The notes under the pieces: model-generated | The model's database searches: none | Seen by the model: the letters and a program-made list of their open reading frames with translations, nothing else | What the model was told of the DNA's origin: nothing | Assembly: GCA_030426065.1 (NCBI GenBank) | Contig: JAUHZH010000180.1 | Coordinates: 1 to 5,347 of the forward strand | Direction: 5' to 3' | DNA length: 5,347 nucleotides | Source: Gammaproteobacteria bacterium | GTDB taxonomy: Bacteria; Pseudomonadota; Gammaproteobacteria; Xanthomonadales; Marinicellaceae | Shown: one piece after another, positions 1 through 5,347 of the stretch | Layout of the letters: each line of letters opens with the position of its first letter | How positions within the stretch are numbered: the first letter of the stretch is position 1 | Program-made: the position numbers and the translations under genes

Positions 1-292
1 CATTACATTCCATCACCAATGGACAGTCTTCTACAAATGTCAAAAAACGGCTCAATGCCGGCAGCTCGTGGTCTTTGATGGACACTTGAACATAGGCATG
101 GACTGAAAAACCCAATTTCTTGTGATCCAGAATCGCCACTTTCTTCTGAATCACCCCCTGCTCTTCTAACTTTTTCAACCGCCGCCAACAAGGTGTTCTG
201 GACAGGTTCACCTGCTCTGCCAAGTCATTGATGTTGATGTCGGCATCCCTTTGGATGACACGCAAAATTCTCAAATCGTGATCATCTAACAC
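1..292 (-). CDS. Lrp/AsnC-family transcriptional regulator (3' part outside window)
   Basis: A DNA-binding regulator of the Lrp/AsnC (feast/famine) family, which usually senses an amino acid. Ninety-seven residues are visible. They begin VLDDHDLRILRVIQRDA, followed by the winged helix-turn-helix at about residues 19-47, with the family hallmark SRTPCWRRLKKLEEQGVI at 31-48. The start of the RAM ligand-binding domain follows (HAYVQVSIKDHEL from about 65). The usual length is 150-160 residues, so roughly a third is missing beyond position 1. The start is taken as GTG at 290-292: GAGAG lies 7 bases upstream and an in-frame TGA sits at 311-313, leaving no ATG. The gene is divergent from phhA across 124 bases, which suggests, by inference, that it controls phenylalanine/tyrosine catabolism and itself. 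The family call is secure; the effector is unknown. Confidence 0.93.
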   Translation of the reverse strand, partial: MLDDHDLRILRVIQRDADININDLAEQVNLSRTPCWRRLKKLEEQGVIQKKVAILDHKKLGFSVHAYVQVSIKDHELPALSRFLTFVEDCPLVMECN

Positions 293-313
293 TATATTTC
301 TCTCAATGGCTCA

Positions 314-339
314 ATTAATGGAATATTATTTCTATTAAT
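314..339. promoter_or_regulatory. Candidate Lrp-type operator (26-bp dyad)
   Basis: The arms ATTAATGGAA (314-323) and TTCTATTAAT (330-339) are inverted repeats matching at 9 of 10 positions around the 6-base spacer TATTAT. The octamer ATTAATGG also occurs twice in direct orientation 20 bp apart (314-321 and 334-341), about two helical turns. AT-rich, helically phased dyads between a regulator and its divergent target are typical of Lrp/AsnC sites. The dyad covers the predicted -10 region and start of the regulator gene's own promoter. Binding by the adjacent regulator is inferred. Confidence 0.55.
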
Positions 340-354
340 GGGTCAATAAGTCAA
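325..354 (-). promoter_or_regulatory. Predicted sigma70 promoter of the Lrp/AsnC gene
   Basis: On the minus strand, TTGACT (349-354, 5/6 to the -35 consensus) is followed after 18 bases by AATAAT (325-330, 5/6 to the -10 consensus). Transcription would start near 318, giving a leader of about 26 bases that contains the GAGAG ribosome binding site. The overlap with the 314-339 dyad suggests autoregulation. Confidence 0.45.
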
Positions 355-373
355 CAAATAGGAACCATTTTCC

Positions 374-402
374 TGGCCAAATCCATATCATGGGATTTTA
401 AT
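374..402 (+). promoter_or_regulatory. Tentative phhA promoter giving a very short leader
   Basis: TGGCCA (374-379, 4/6) and TTTAAT (397-402, 5/6) are spaced by 17 bases. Initiation near 409 would leave fewer than 10 bases before the phhA ATG, which agrees with the absence of a visible Shine-Dalgarno sequence there. The short inverted repeat AAATCC (379-384) / GGATTT (393-398) overlaps it. An alternative -10, TATTAT at 324-329 inside the dyad, lacks a decent -35 (TCTCAA at 301-306). The choice between them is uncertain. Confidence 0.25.
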
Positions 403-416
403 TTTCAAGTTCTTCA

Positions 417-1217
417 ATGGAACGGTACACATCGACTCAATACCAAGCCAAAAAACCCAACGCCAACGGAATCATCGAATACAGCGAAGGCGAGAACAAT
501 GTTTGGAGGGACTTGTACCAAGCGCAAATCGGGCTGGTAAACCGACACATGGCCAAAAAATTCGTAGAGGGATTGGCCATCATCGACTTACCCAAACAGC
601 GGATACCTCAATGTGGCGAAGTATCTGAACGGCTCCAAAAAATAACTGGTTGGCAAGTGGTGCCGGTCCCAGCCTTGATTGCATATGATCGCTTTTTCAG
701 CATGTTGGCCAATAAACAGTTTCCAGCGGCTTCTTTCATTCGTACCCAAGAAGATTTTTGGTACGTCAAAGAGCCTGATATTTTTCACGAAATCTTTGGT
801 CACGGTCCTTTGTTGACGCTGCCTCAAATCACTCAGTTTTCACAAAAATTGGGAGAACTTGCTTTGTCGGTGGATTCATCATTCCATGTTTGGTTGGCTC
901 GCATTTATTGGTTCACCGTGGAATTTGGCATGATCAGACAAGGCGATGACATCGTTCCATTGGGTTCTGGTTTGGCCTCATCTCCAAGCGAACTGTTGCA
1001 TGCTGTGGAATCCAAAGACGTCCTGTTGCGGCCTTTCGAATTGATTGAAGTGTTGCGAACACCCTACAGGATTGACATCAAACAGCCCATTTATTATGTT
1101 CTAGAAGACTTGGATCAATTACAATCCATCACAGACAGCGACATCATATCCGCGATTAAATACGCCCAATCATTGGGCCTTAAAACCGCACACCCAGAAC
1201 TTAAAAAGGCCAGTTGA
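417..1217 (+). CDS. phhA: Phenylalanine 4-hydroxylase
   Basis: Cytosolic non-haem iron monooxygenase that converts L-phenylalanine to L-tyrosine with O2 and a tetrahydropterin, the entry step of phenylalanine catabolism. The 266 residues match the short bacterial form (about 260-300), which lacks the N-terminal ACT regulatory domain of animal enzymes. The catalytic core is clear: EPDIFHEIFGHGP at 119-131 supplies His124 and His129, and WFTVEFGMIR at 165-174 supplies Glu169, completing the two-His-one-Glu iron triad. FIRTQEDFWYV (108-118), GSGLASSPSE (183-192) and TPYRIDIKQPIYYVLEDLDQL (215-235) are further conserved blocks. Gly130 stands where Val or Cys is common after the second His. The ATG at 417 is the first possible start after an in-frame TAA at 399-401. 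It lacks a recognisable ribosome binding site, but homology begins by about residue 29, before the next Met (45). It is followed after one base by phhB. Confidence 0.96.
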   Translation: MERYTSTQYQAKKPNANGIIEYSEGENNVWRDLYQAQIGLVNRHMAKKFVEGLAIIDLPKQRIPQCGEVSERLQKITGWQVVPVPALIAYDRFFSMLANKQFPAASFIRTQEDFWYVKEPDIFHEIFGHGPLLTLPQITQFSQKLGELALSVDSSFHVWLARIYWFTVEFGMIRQGDDIVPLGSGLASSPSELLHAVESKDVLLRPFELIEVLRTPYRIDIKQPIYYVLEDLDQLQSITDSDIISAIKYAQSLGLKTAHPELKKAS

Positions 1218-1218
1218 G

Positions 1219-1563
1219 ATGACAAACAAACCATTGAAAGAGCAACATTGCCAGGCTTGCCAAGGCCTAGAAGGCACACTGCCCTTGAACGAATTACAAG
1301 AATGGATGGGGCTGATAGATTCAGATTGGCAATTGAGCAACGACAAGAAAACCATCTCACGCGCAATACGCTGTAAAAACTTCTCCAAAGTCATGTTCCT
1401 GGTCAATGCCACAGCTCACATGGCCGACCAAGAAGGTCATCACCCCGATGTCAGTTTTGGTTACAACCAAGTGGCAGTGTCATACACCACACATGAAGCC
1501 GATGGCCTGACGCGAAACGACTTCATCTGTGCCAAAAAGGTGGATGGTTTAATTACTAGTTGA
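1219..1563 (+). CDS. phhB: Pterin-4a-carbinolamine dehydratase
   Basis: Dehydrates the 4a-hydroxytetrahydropterin made by PhhA to quinonoid dihydropterin, so that the cofactor can be reduced and reused. The 114-residue protein has the full family signature: EGHHPDV at 72-78 with His74, His75 and Pro76, then YNQVAVSYTTHEADGLTRNDF at 82-102 with His92 and Asp101. The N-terminal HCQACQG (10-16) carries two cysteines of unknown role. The ATG follows the phhA stop by one base; AAGG (1206-1209) lies 9 bases upstream, inside the end of phhA, so the pair is almost certainly one transcript with coupled translation. Its last 15 bases overlap the 3' end of the convergent acyltransferase gene. Confidence 0.96.
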   Translation: MTNKPLKEQHCQACQGLEGTLPLNELQEWMGLIDSDWQLSNDKKTISRAIRCKNFSKVMFLVNATAHMADQEGHHPDVSFGYNQVAVSYTTHEADGLTRNDFICAKKVDGLITS

Positions 1564-2733
1564 TCGCCGTTTTTTGCCATTCAACAACCACCCCAAAGGT
1601 GTCCAGCGCACCAGCAACAAATAACTGACCAATGCCAAAGCCAAGGTGGCCACACAGCTGACAACAAACTGAAGCCAGATGGACAAATCACTGTCGAGCA
1701 AAATGAATTGCACCATGAACAAGATGGGCAAATGGATCAAATAAATCCAATAAGAAGCATCCGCCCACAACTTCAGTTGGCGGTTGCTGCCATTCAACCA
1801 TTTTTGGCCCAACAGTAAGCAAAACAAGGTCATGTAAACGGCAACCACAGCTTCTGCCAAAGCCACCGGATAATGTGACCAACTCATGTTGCCCACCACC
1901 CCCATCAACATCGCCATTTGTGGCGCAATCACTTCAGGTAATGTATCAAAGAAATAAACAAACACAGCCACTGAGACCATCAACAACAGGAACTTGTATC
2001 GCTGCCAGTTAACCAAGGTGTTGTTTTGATGTCGCATCAAACCACCAACAAAGAAGAACAGTCCGTAAAACAACAAAGCCCACCAGTGAGGTTTCAACTG
2101 TTCTGGAGCGGGATGCGGTGCCGTGACTTGAAACAGCCCAACAGAGACCAGCAAAGGCAACAACAAAAGCAGACTCACAGGATGCAAACACCATGACCAG
2201 ATGCGCCAAGTGAACACCTTAAACTGATACAACACAGCCACCAACAAAACCAGCATGAAAAGGTAGTACAAGAACCACAGATGCATCCAGGAAAAAGGTG
2301 CTTCCGGTGGATTCGGTGCATTGAACATCATTTTGATGAAAAACATCGACGGAGACAATTGCTCAACATGCTCAATGGCCCAAACAATACTCAGCCCCAC
2401 CAACCAAGTCAGCAAAGGCCAAAACAACAGCAAGGGTAACAAAATGCGCACCGTCCTGTGTTTCAGGAACCCCACCACGCCCCGTTTTTCCAGCAGCATC
2501 AGGGCAAAATACCCCGCTATCATGAAAAATAAAGGCATGCGAAACAAATGGCTGAACCAATTGAACACATCAAAACCAACATGGTATTCACCACTCGCCG
2601 TGAACCAAACATTCTGCATCAAAGGACCATAGGCCAATGTGGCATGAAACACCACGCCAACCAACATCGCCAGGGCGCGCAGGTTGTCCATGTAATGTAA
2701 GCGTTGGGCTGACATATTGAGAGATTCATTCAT
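1549..2733 (-). CDS. OpgC/MdoC-like membrane acyltransferase (acyltransferase family 3)
   Basis: A 394-residue polytopic inner-membrane protein of the acyltransferase-3 superfamily, whose members move acetyl, succinyl or longer acyl groups onto envelope carbohydrates or other extracytoplasmic acceptors. Motifs include YMDNLRALAMLVGVVFH at 14-30, with His30 as the likely catalytic residue. FRMPLFFMIAGYF (64-76), HLWFLYYLF (151-159) and YWIYLIHLPI (328-337) follow. About ten hydrophobic segments run through the chain, which ends in the basic tail NGKKRRSTSN. The overall pattern resembles OpgC (glucan succinylation), but the acceptor cannot be deduced and no opgG/opgH neighbour is present. The start at 2731-2733 is set by GAGGTG (2741-2746) 7 bases upstream, which overlaps the stop codon of the permease gene. 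A second Met at residue 7 is possible but lacks such a site. It is the last gene of the GntR-ABC operon and overlaps phhB tail to tail. Confidence 0.87.
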   Translation of the reverse strand: MNESLNMSAQRLHYMDNLRALAMLVGVVFHATLAYGPLMQNVWFTASGEYHVGFDVFNWFSHLFRMPLFFMIAGYFALMLLEKRGVVGFLKHRTVRILLPLLLFWPLLTWLVGLSIVWAIEHVEQLSPSMFFIKMMFNAPNPPEAPFSWMHLWFLYYLFMLVLLVAVLYQFKVFTWRIWSWCLHPVSLLLLLPLLVSVGLFQVTAPHPAPEQLKPHWWALLFYGLFFFVGGLMRHQNNTLVNWQRYKFLLLMVSVAVFVYFFDTLPEVIAPQMAMLMGVVGNMSWSHYPVALAEAVVAVYMTLFCLLLGQKWLNGSNRQLKLWADASYWIYLIHLPILFMVQFILLDSDLSIWLQFVVSCVATLALALVSYLLLVRWTPLGWLLNGKKRRSTSN

Positions 2734-2740
2734 TTTTTAA

Positions 2741-2746
2741 CACCTC
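2741..2746 (-). promoter_or_regulatory. Ribosome binding site of the acyltransferase gene, overlapping the permease stop
   Basis: GAGGTG on the minus strand lies 7 bases before the ATG at 2731-2733. Its first two bases are the last two of the TGA stop (2745-2747) of the permease gene. The position ties the acyltransferase to the ABC operon, with probable translational coupling by terminating ribosomes, and decides the start codon. Confidence 0.75.
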
Positions 2747-3419
2747 AGATAAAGTCTTTTTTCCTGGACTGAAAATAAAATGTGGCCAAAACAATCACCA
2801 CTGCCAACAGCAATTCCACCGCCACGAATGTCAAAGCCGTGCCACTCCAAACCGCAACTGGCCCTTTCAAGTGCTCATAAATGCCATCGAAGCTGCCAGC
2901 CCAAAACATGAACAACGACACCGACACATTGGTCAAAGTGGTCACAACAATCGTCACCTTCTCAGAACCCGAAACCAGTGCCGAACCCAGGATCAAGACA
3001 AAGGACACCAACAATTGAAGCAATACGATCACCGCAATGGGAATCAACCCATTGGGCAGGTGAACATTCGCTGCAAACAACCAGAGTGTGGTGCCCAGCA
3101 GAATTAACCAGGCTGCCAAATAGGCCAATAAATTGAATGTCATTTTGGCACGGGTGTAATCATGGATCGTGACCGGCAAACTCATGACGAAAGGCAAGGT
3201 CTGGTCTTTGCGTTCGTTGACAACCGATGAAAAAATCAACAAGGCACCAATCAAAATCACCATCGTCAACAACAATGACAAGGCCAGATAAAACGCTTTT
3301 GTGCTTTCAACGGAAAAAACAGCAACAGCCAGCAAAGCCATCACGCCGAACAACAGAAAGGTGCGGTGGTGCAGCATCCAATCTTTTTTGACCAAAGCCC
3401 AAGTGACCGAATGTTTCAT
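2745..3419 (-). CDS. ABC-2 type transporter permease
   Basis: Membrane subunit of an ABC exporter, 224 residues. Six hydrophobic segments are visible at about 21-37, 43-66, 96-117, 122-149, 156-174 and 193-216, the standard ABC-2 permease layout. After the second helix comes the cytoplasmic stretch NERKDQTLPFVMSLPVT (68-84), the conserved motif of this group and a likely contact for the ATPase. The C-terminus ends in a basic tail (QSRKKDFI). The ATG overlaps the ATPase stop by four bases (ATGA), and AGGAGA at 3426-3431 sits 6 bases upstream, so it should be co-translated with and paired to that ATPase, probably as a 2+2 complex. The substrate is unknown; in GntR-linked systems of the YtrA type, cell-wall-active compounds are a common inducer. 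Confidence 0.9.
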   Translation of the reverse strand: MKHSVTWALVKKDWMLHHRTFLLFGVMALLAVAVFSVESTKAFYLALSLLLTMVILIGALLIFSSVVNERKDQTLPFVMSLPVTIHDYTRAKMTFNLLAYLAAWLILLGTTLWLFAANVHLPNGLIPIAVIVLLQLLVSFVLILGSALVSGSEKVTIVVTTLTNVSVSLFMFWAGSFDGIYEHLKGPVAVWSGTALTFVAVELLLAVVIVLATFYFQSRKKDFI

Positions 3420-4345
3420 GATGGTTCTCCTGTTTTTTGTAATTGGGTTTGATTCAATTGCCGACTGGCTTGAACTTCAGACACAAAAACTTCTTCCAAA
3501 GTCATGTGTTCAACTGCCTGTATTGAGGCACCGCATTTTTGGTAGTGACCTGTCAAATGTTCATCAAATTGTTTGGTGGTGATGATCACTTGATTGCCTG
3601 ATCGCCTTTGTTCAATCACCCCTTGTAATCGAGGCAAAGGCTGATCGGCATGGATTTGCAAACGCAATCGCCGCCAGGCCGACAAATAACCCTCTTTGTC
3701 CTCAGATGCGATGATGCGCCCTTTGTCAATGAAGGTGATTTGATCAGACAACTGTTCGATGTCTTGGGTGTTGTGTGACGAAAACAGGATGCTGCGATCA
3801 TCAGCCAACAGCACATCCATCAACTCATTCAAAACTTCATGCCTGGCGACGGGGTCCAGCCCCGTCGTGGGTTCGTCACTTATCAGCAGTTTGGGCCGAC
3901 GCGCCAAAACCAGCAACACTGCCGCTTTGACACGCTGGCCATGAGACAAGCCCTTGATGCTGTGATTGGCCAACAAGTCGAACCTGTTCAGCAAACCATT
4001 GGCGTATGCTTGATCCCAGTTGGGGTACAAAGACTGAATGAAATCCATGTGCCATTGCAGGGATTGCTTTCCATACAGACGCAAATCTTCAGACACATAA
4101 CCGATGTCCCATTTGGCGGCCACTTGCTGTTTTGGCATGGACTGGCCCAACACTTCAATCGAGCCTCCATCCTGTTGCAGTAAACCCATCAGCAAACGTA
4201 TGGTGGTTGACTTCCCTGCACCATTGGGTCCAATGAAACCCATGATTTCACCGGTGGGAAGCTGTAAATTGATGTCTTTCAAGTGAAAATGAGGGTAAAT
4301 TTTGTTCACCCCATTCATCTTGAAGGCCAAAGTTTGATTATTCAT
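3416..4345 (-). CDS. ABC transporter ATP-binding protein (ABC-2/YtrB-like)
   Basis: Cytoplasmic ATPase that would power export through the adjacent permease; 309 residues. The nucleotide-binding domain covers about 1-225: Walker A GPNGAGKST at 39-47, signature LSHGQ at 133-137 (LSGGQ with His in the third position), Walker B KLLISDEP at 152-159 with Asp157 and Glu158, D-loop TGLDP at 161-165 and switch His191 in SSHN. The Q-loop region reads IGYVSEDLRLYG (81-92) and lacks the usual glutamine, as in several ABC-2 ATPases of this branch. A C-terminal extension of about 80 residues ends with MTLEEVFV (281-288), a common mark of ABC-2 ATPases. The ATG overlaps the regulator's stop region by 8 bases, with AGGA at 4354-4357 spaced 8 bases upstream. 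No residue needed for hydrolysis is missing apart from the atypical Q-loop. Confidence 0.95.
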   Translation of the reverse strand: MNNQTLAFKMNGVNKIYPHFHLKDINLQLPTGEIMGFIGPNGAGKSTTIRLLMGLLQQDGGSIEVLGQSMPKQQVAAKWDIGYVSEDLRLYGKQSLQWHMDFIQSLYPNWDQAYANGLLNRFDLLANHSIKGLSHGQRVKAAVLLVLARRPKLLISDEPTTGLDPVARHEVLNELMDVLLADDRSILFSSHNTQDIEQLSDQITFIDKGRIIASEDKEGYLSAWRRLRLQIHADQPLPRLQGVIEQRRSGNQVIITTKQFDEHLTGHYQKCGASIQAVEHMTLEEVFVSEVQASRQLNQTQLQKTGEPS

Positions 4346-4742
4346 TGTTTGTGTCCTGTTGCTTGGCTGATTGTTTAACCAGTTTGTTGATTCTTTTGAT
4401 CACGTCTTCTGGGCTCAAACCCATTTTTTTGGCCATGGCCAACGCATGATTGAGGTGTTCATCCATCGCTTGTTCCTGTAATTGAACAGACAGTTTTTGG
4501 TTGGGAGCGACAAAAGAACCTTTGCCTGCTTGGGTCACAATCACCCCTTGGGCTTCCAATTCCTGGTAAGCCCTTTTGACCGTGATTACACTGACTTTGG
4601 CCGCAACAGCCATCTCCCTGATCGAAGGCAAGGCCGAACCCGCTTGCCAATCGCCGCCAGTGATGCGTTGTTTGACCTGCTCCATGATCTGTAAATACAT
4701 GGGCCGACCATCGCTTTGTGACAAAATAAAATCCAGAACCAT
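4338..4742 (-). CDS. GntR-family transcriptional regulator, YtrA subfamily
   Basis: Short (134 residues) one-domain GntR protein and first gene of the ABC operon. The winged helix-turn-helix spans about 13-79: PMYLQIMEQVKQRI (14-27), GSALPSIREMA (35-45), the recognition region KVSVITVKRAYQELEAQGV (49-67) and the wing QAGKGSFV (71-78). Instead of a large effector-binding domain there is only a C-terminal helical segment (about 83-125), which defines the YtrA type and usually serves dimerisation. The family normally represses its own operon, encoding an ABC transporter, and that arrangement is present here. The ATG at 4740-4742 is chosen because the family's N-terminal PIYxQI-like block starts 14 residues later. 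No clear Shine-Dalgarno lies before it, and the leader is only about 22 bases. The effector is unknown. Confidence 0.94.
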   Translation of the reverse strand: MVLDFILSQSDGRPMYLQIMEQVKQRITGGDWQAGSALPSIREMAVAAKVSVITVKRAYQELEAQGVIVTQAGKGSFVAPNQKLSVQLQEQAMDEHLNHALAMAKKMGLSPEDVIKRINKLVKQSAKQQDTNNE

Positions 4743-4792
4743 CTGTGCATACTGTATATATCAATAAGCACAGTATACACAGATATGCACAG
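4743..4792. promoter_or_regulatory. Candidate GntR operator: five-copy half-site array
   Basis: Five 9-bp units of the form CTGTGYATA or close to it fill this region. On the plus strand they are CTGTGCATA (4743-4751) and CTGTATATA (4752-4760). On the minus strand they are CTGTGCTTA (4765-4773), CTGTGTATA (4774-4782) and CTGTGCATA (4784-4792). The two groups face each other across TCAA (4761-4764), and the outermost copies are perfect inverted repeats. The array covers the operon's -10 element, part of its -35/-10 spacer and the start of the message, so a bound repressor would block transcription. Binding by the adjacent GntR protein is inferred from position and symmetry. Confidence 0.65.
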
Positions 4793-4799
4793 TTGGCAA
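4772..4799 (-). promoter_or_regulatory. Sigma70 promoter of the GntR-ABC-acyltransferase operon
   Basis: On the minus strand TTGCCA (4794-4799, 5/6 to the -35 consensus) and TATACT (4772-4777, 5/6 to the -10 consensus) are separated by 16 bases. The start would fall near 4765, about 22 bases before the regulator's ATG. The -10 lies inside the half-site array. Confidence 0.6.
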
Positions 4800-4922
4800 G
4801 GAATTTTTGATCAAGCAAACCATTTCAATTAGATTAACTTCTGGCATTGGCTTTTGAATAGGCATCATCACATGTGCCGATAAACCGCGGCTTGGTTCAC
4901 AGCTTTTTTCGTTTATTTTTTT

Positions 4923-4928
4923 TACAAT
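4923..4928 (+). promoter_or_regulatory. Possible -10 element for the beta-propeller protein gene
   Basis: TACAAT (5/6 to the -10 consensus) follows a T-rich stretch (4904-4923) and would give a leader of about 20 bases containing the ribosome binding site. No convincing -35 lies 16-18 bases upstream (TTCACA at 4896-4901 is 21 bases away), so the promoter is weak, activated or misread. The rest of the spacer, 4800-4922, shows no gene or strong hairpin. Confidence 0.3.
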
Positions 4929-4954
4929 GGTTGATTTGGTCTTGAGGATAACTC

Positions 4955-5347
4955 ATGAAAAAAAAGTGGACACCACTGTTCATGCTTTTGGCATCGATCA
5001 CTGTCACCGCTGGTAATGTCAACACCACCAACCCCATCATGTTTGTTACCCAATTTCCAATCGCTCAGGATTTTGCGACCATTGGGTCCACTTTCGCCAA
5101 TCACATGGCCAGCATGAACAGTGTTGCTCGAGGTGGTGACTTGTATATCCGCTACCCGAATGGCAACTTGAGAAATTTGACTCGCGAAGCTGGCTATGGC
5201 GTTGTGGGCCTACAAAACCAAAACGCCATAGCAGTGCGGGATCCTCATGTACACTGGAGTGGCACCAAAGCTTTATTCAGTATGGTCATTGGTGCACCGG
5301 AACAGTATGATTACAACGATTACTATTGGCAAATATATGAAATCTCA
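4955..5347 (+). CDS. Exported beta-propeller protein, hydrazine synthase alpha-like (3' part outside window)
   Basis: The first 131 codons are visible, open to the window end. The N-terminus is a Sec signal peptide: MKKKW, a hydrophobic core TPLFMLLASITV, and a probable signal peptidase I site after Ala19 (VTA-G); there is no lipobox cysteine. The mature part starts with NPIMFVTQFPIAQDFATIG (26-44), then RGGDLYIRYPNGNLRNLT (59-76) and AIAVRDPHVHWSGTKALFSM (91-110), which look like WD40/TolB-type propeller blades. From memory these blocks resemble the middle (propeller) domain of the hydrazine synthase alpha subunit family, which also occurs in secreted proteins of bacteria that do not perform anammox. 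No CxxCH haem motif and no cysteine appear in the visible part. GAGGAT (4944-4949) lies 5 bases before the ATG. It is divergent from the GntR operon; hydrazine synthesis should not be assumed. Confidence 0.75.
   Translation, partial: MKKKWTPLFMLLASITVTAGNVNTTNPIMFVTQFPIAQDFATIGSTFANHMASMNSVARGGDLYIRYPNGNLRNLTREAGYGVVGLQNQNAIAVRDPHVHWSGTKALFSMVIGAPEQYDYNDYYWQIYEIS

Noticed and set aside
3..191. Minus-strand open frame of 62 codons
   Set aside because: It lies in another frame of the Lrp/AsnC gene, whose own frame gives a clear winged-helix signature with a GTG start at 292.
588..827. Minus-strand open frame of 79 codons
   Set aside because: It is antisense to the catalytic core of phhA, with no family resemblance.
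1115..1412. Two minus-strand open frames (1115-1366 and 1170-1412)
   Set aside because: They are antisense to the phhA-phhB junction, both of whose genes have full motifs; neither looks like a real protein.
1560..1620. Terminator after phhB
   Set aside because: The TTTTTT run at 1569-1574 is not preceded by a stable hairpin, and the region codes for the C-terminus of the acyltransferase.
2321..2632. Plus-strand open frame of 103 codons
   Set aside because: It is antisense to the acyltransferase, whose hydrophobic codon pattern and motifs explain the region.
3839..4183. Plus-strand open frame of 114 codons
   Set aside because: It is antisense to the ABC ATPase and has no recognisable domain.
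4459..4818. Minus-strand open frame of 119 codons overlapping the GntR gene
   Set aside because: It runs through the operator and promoter region in another frame, and its sequence is Cys/Gly/Ser-rich out-of-frame translation.
4896..4928. TTCACA / TACAAT as a full sigma70 promoter for the propeller gene
   Set aside because: The 21-base spacing is too long for a standard promoter; only the -10 was kept, with low confidence.

Overview
The window reads as a compact piece of a proteobacterial chromosome, most likely gammaproteobacterial. The evidence is a tetrahydropterin-type phhA-phhB pair, an Lrp/AsnC regulator, an OpgC-like acyltransferase and tight gene packing with AGGA/GAGG ribosome binding sites. 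A Marinicella- or Xanthomonadales-like host is a guess from gene content; nothing here fixes the genus. I see no tRNA, rRNA, CRISPR array, transposase or phage gene.

Left block (1-1563): aromatic amino acid catabolism. A partial Lrp/AsnC regulator runs leftward off the window edge. It is divergent from phhA (phenylalanine 4-hydroxylase) and phhB (pterin-4a-carbinolamine dehydratase), which are one base apart. PhhA converts phenylalanine to tyrosine using tetrahydropterin, and PhhB dehydrates the oxidised pterin so that it can be recycled. The 124-bp divergent spacer holds a 26-bp AT-rich dyad over the predicted promoter of the regulator gene. This suggests that the regulator controls itself and phhAB.

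Middle block (1549-4742, all minus strand): a four-gene operon. In order of transcription it is a YtrA-type GntR regulator, an ABC ATPase, a six-helix ABC-2 permease and an OpgC-like membrane acyltransferase. The first three genes overlap (8 bp and 4 bp), and the ribosome binding site of the fourth overlaps the stop codon of the third, so the set is probably translated in a coupled way. The 3' end of the acyltransferase gene overlaps the 3' end of phhB by 15 bp, tail to tail. Upstream of the GntR gene is a good sigma70 promoter embedded in five copies of a 9-bp motif (two forward, three reverse), which is very likely the operator of the regulator. The substrate of the transporter and the role of the acyltransferase cannot be read from the sequence.

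Right block (4743-5347): a 212-bp divergent spacer, then the first 131 codons of an exported protein. It resembles the beta-propeller (middle) domain of the hydrazine synthase alpha subunit family, and it is cut by the window end.

The items most worth a second look are the operator array, the linkage of an acyltransferase to a YtrA-type ABC exporter, and the hydrazine-synthase-alpha-like exported protein in what appears to be a non-anammox genome.
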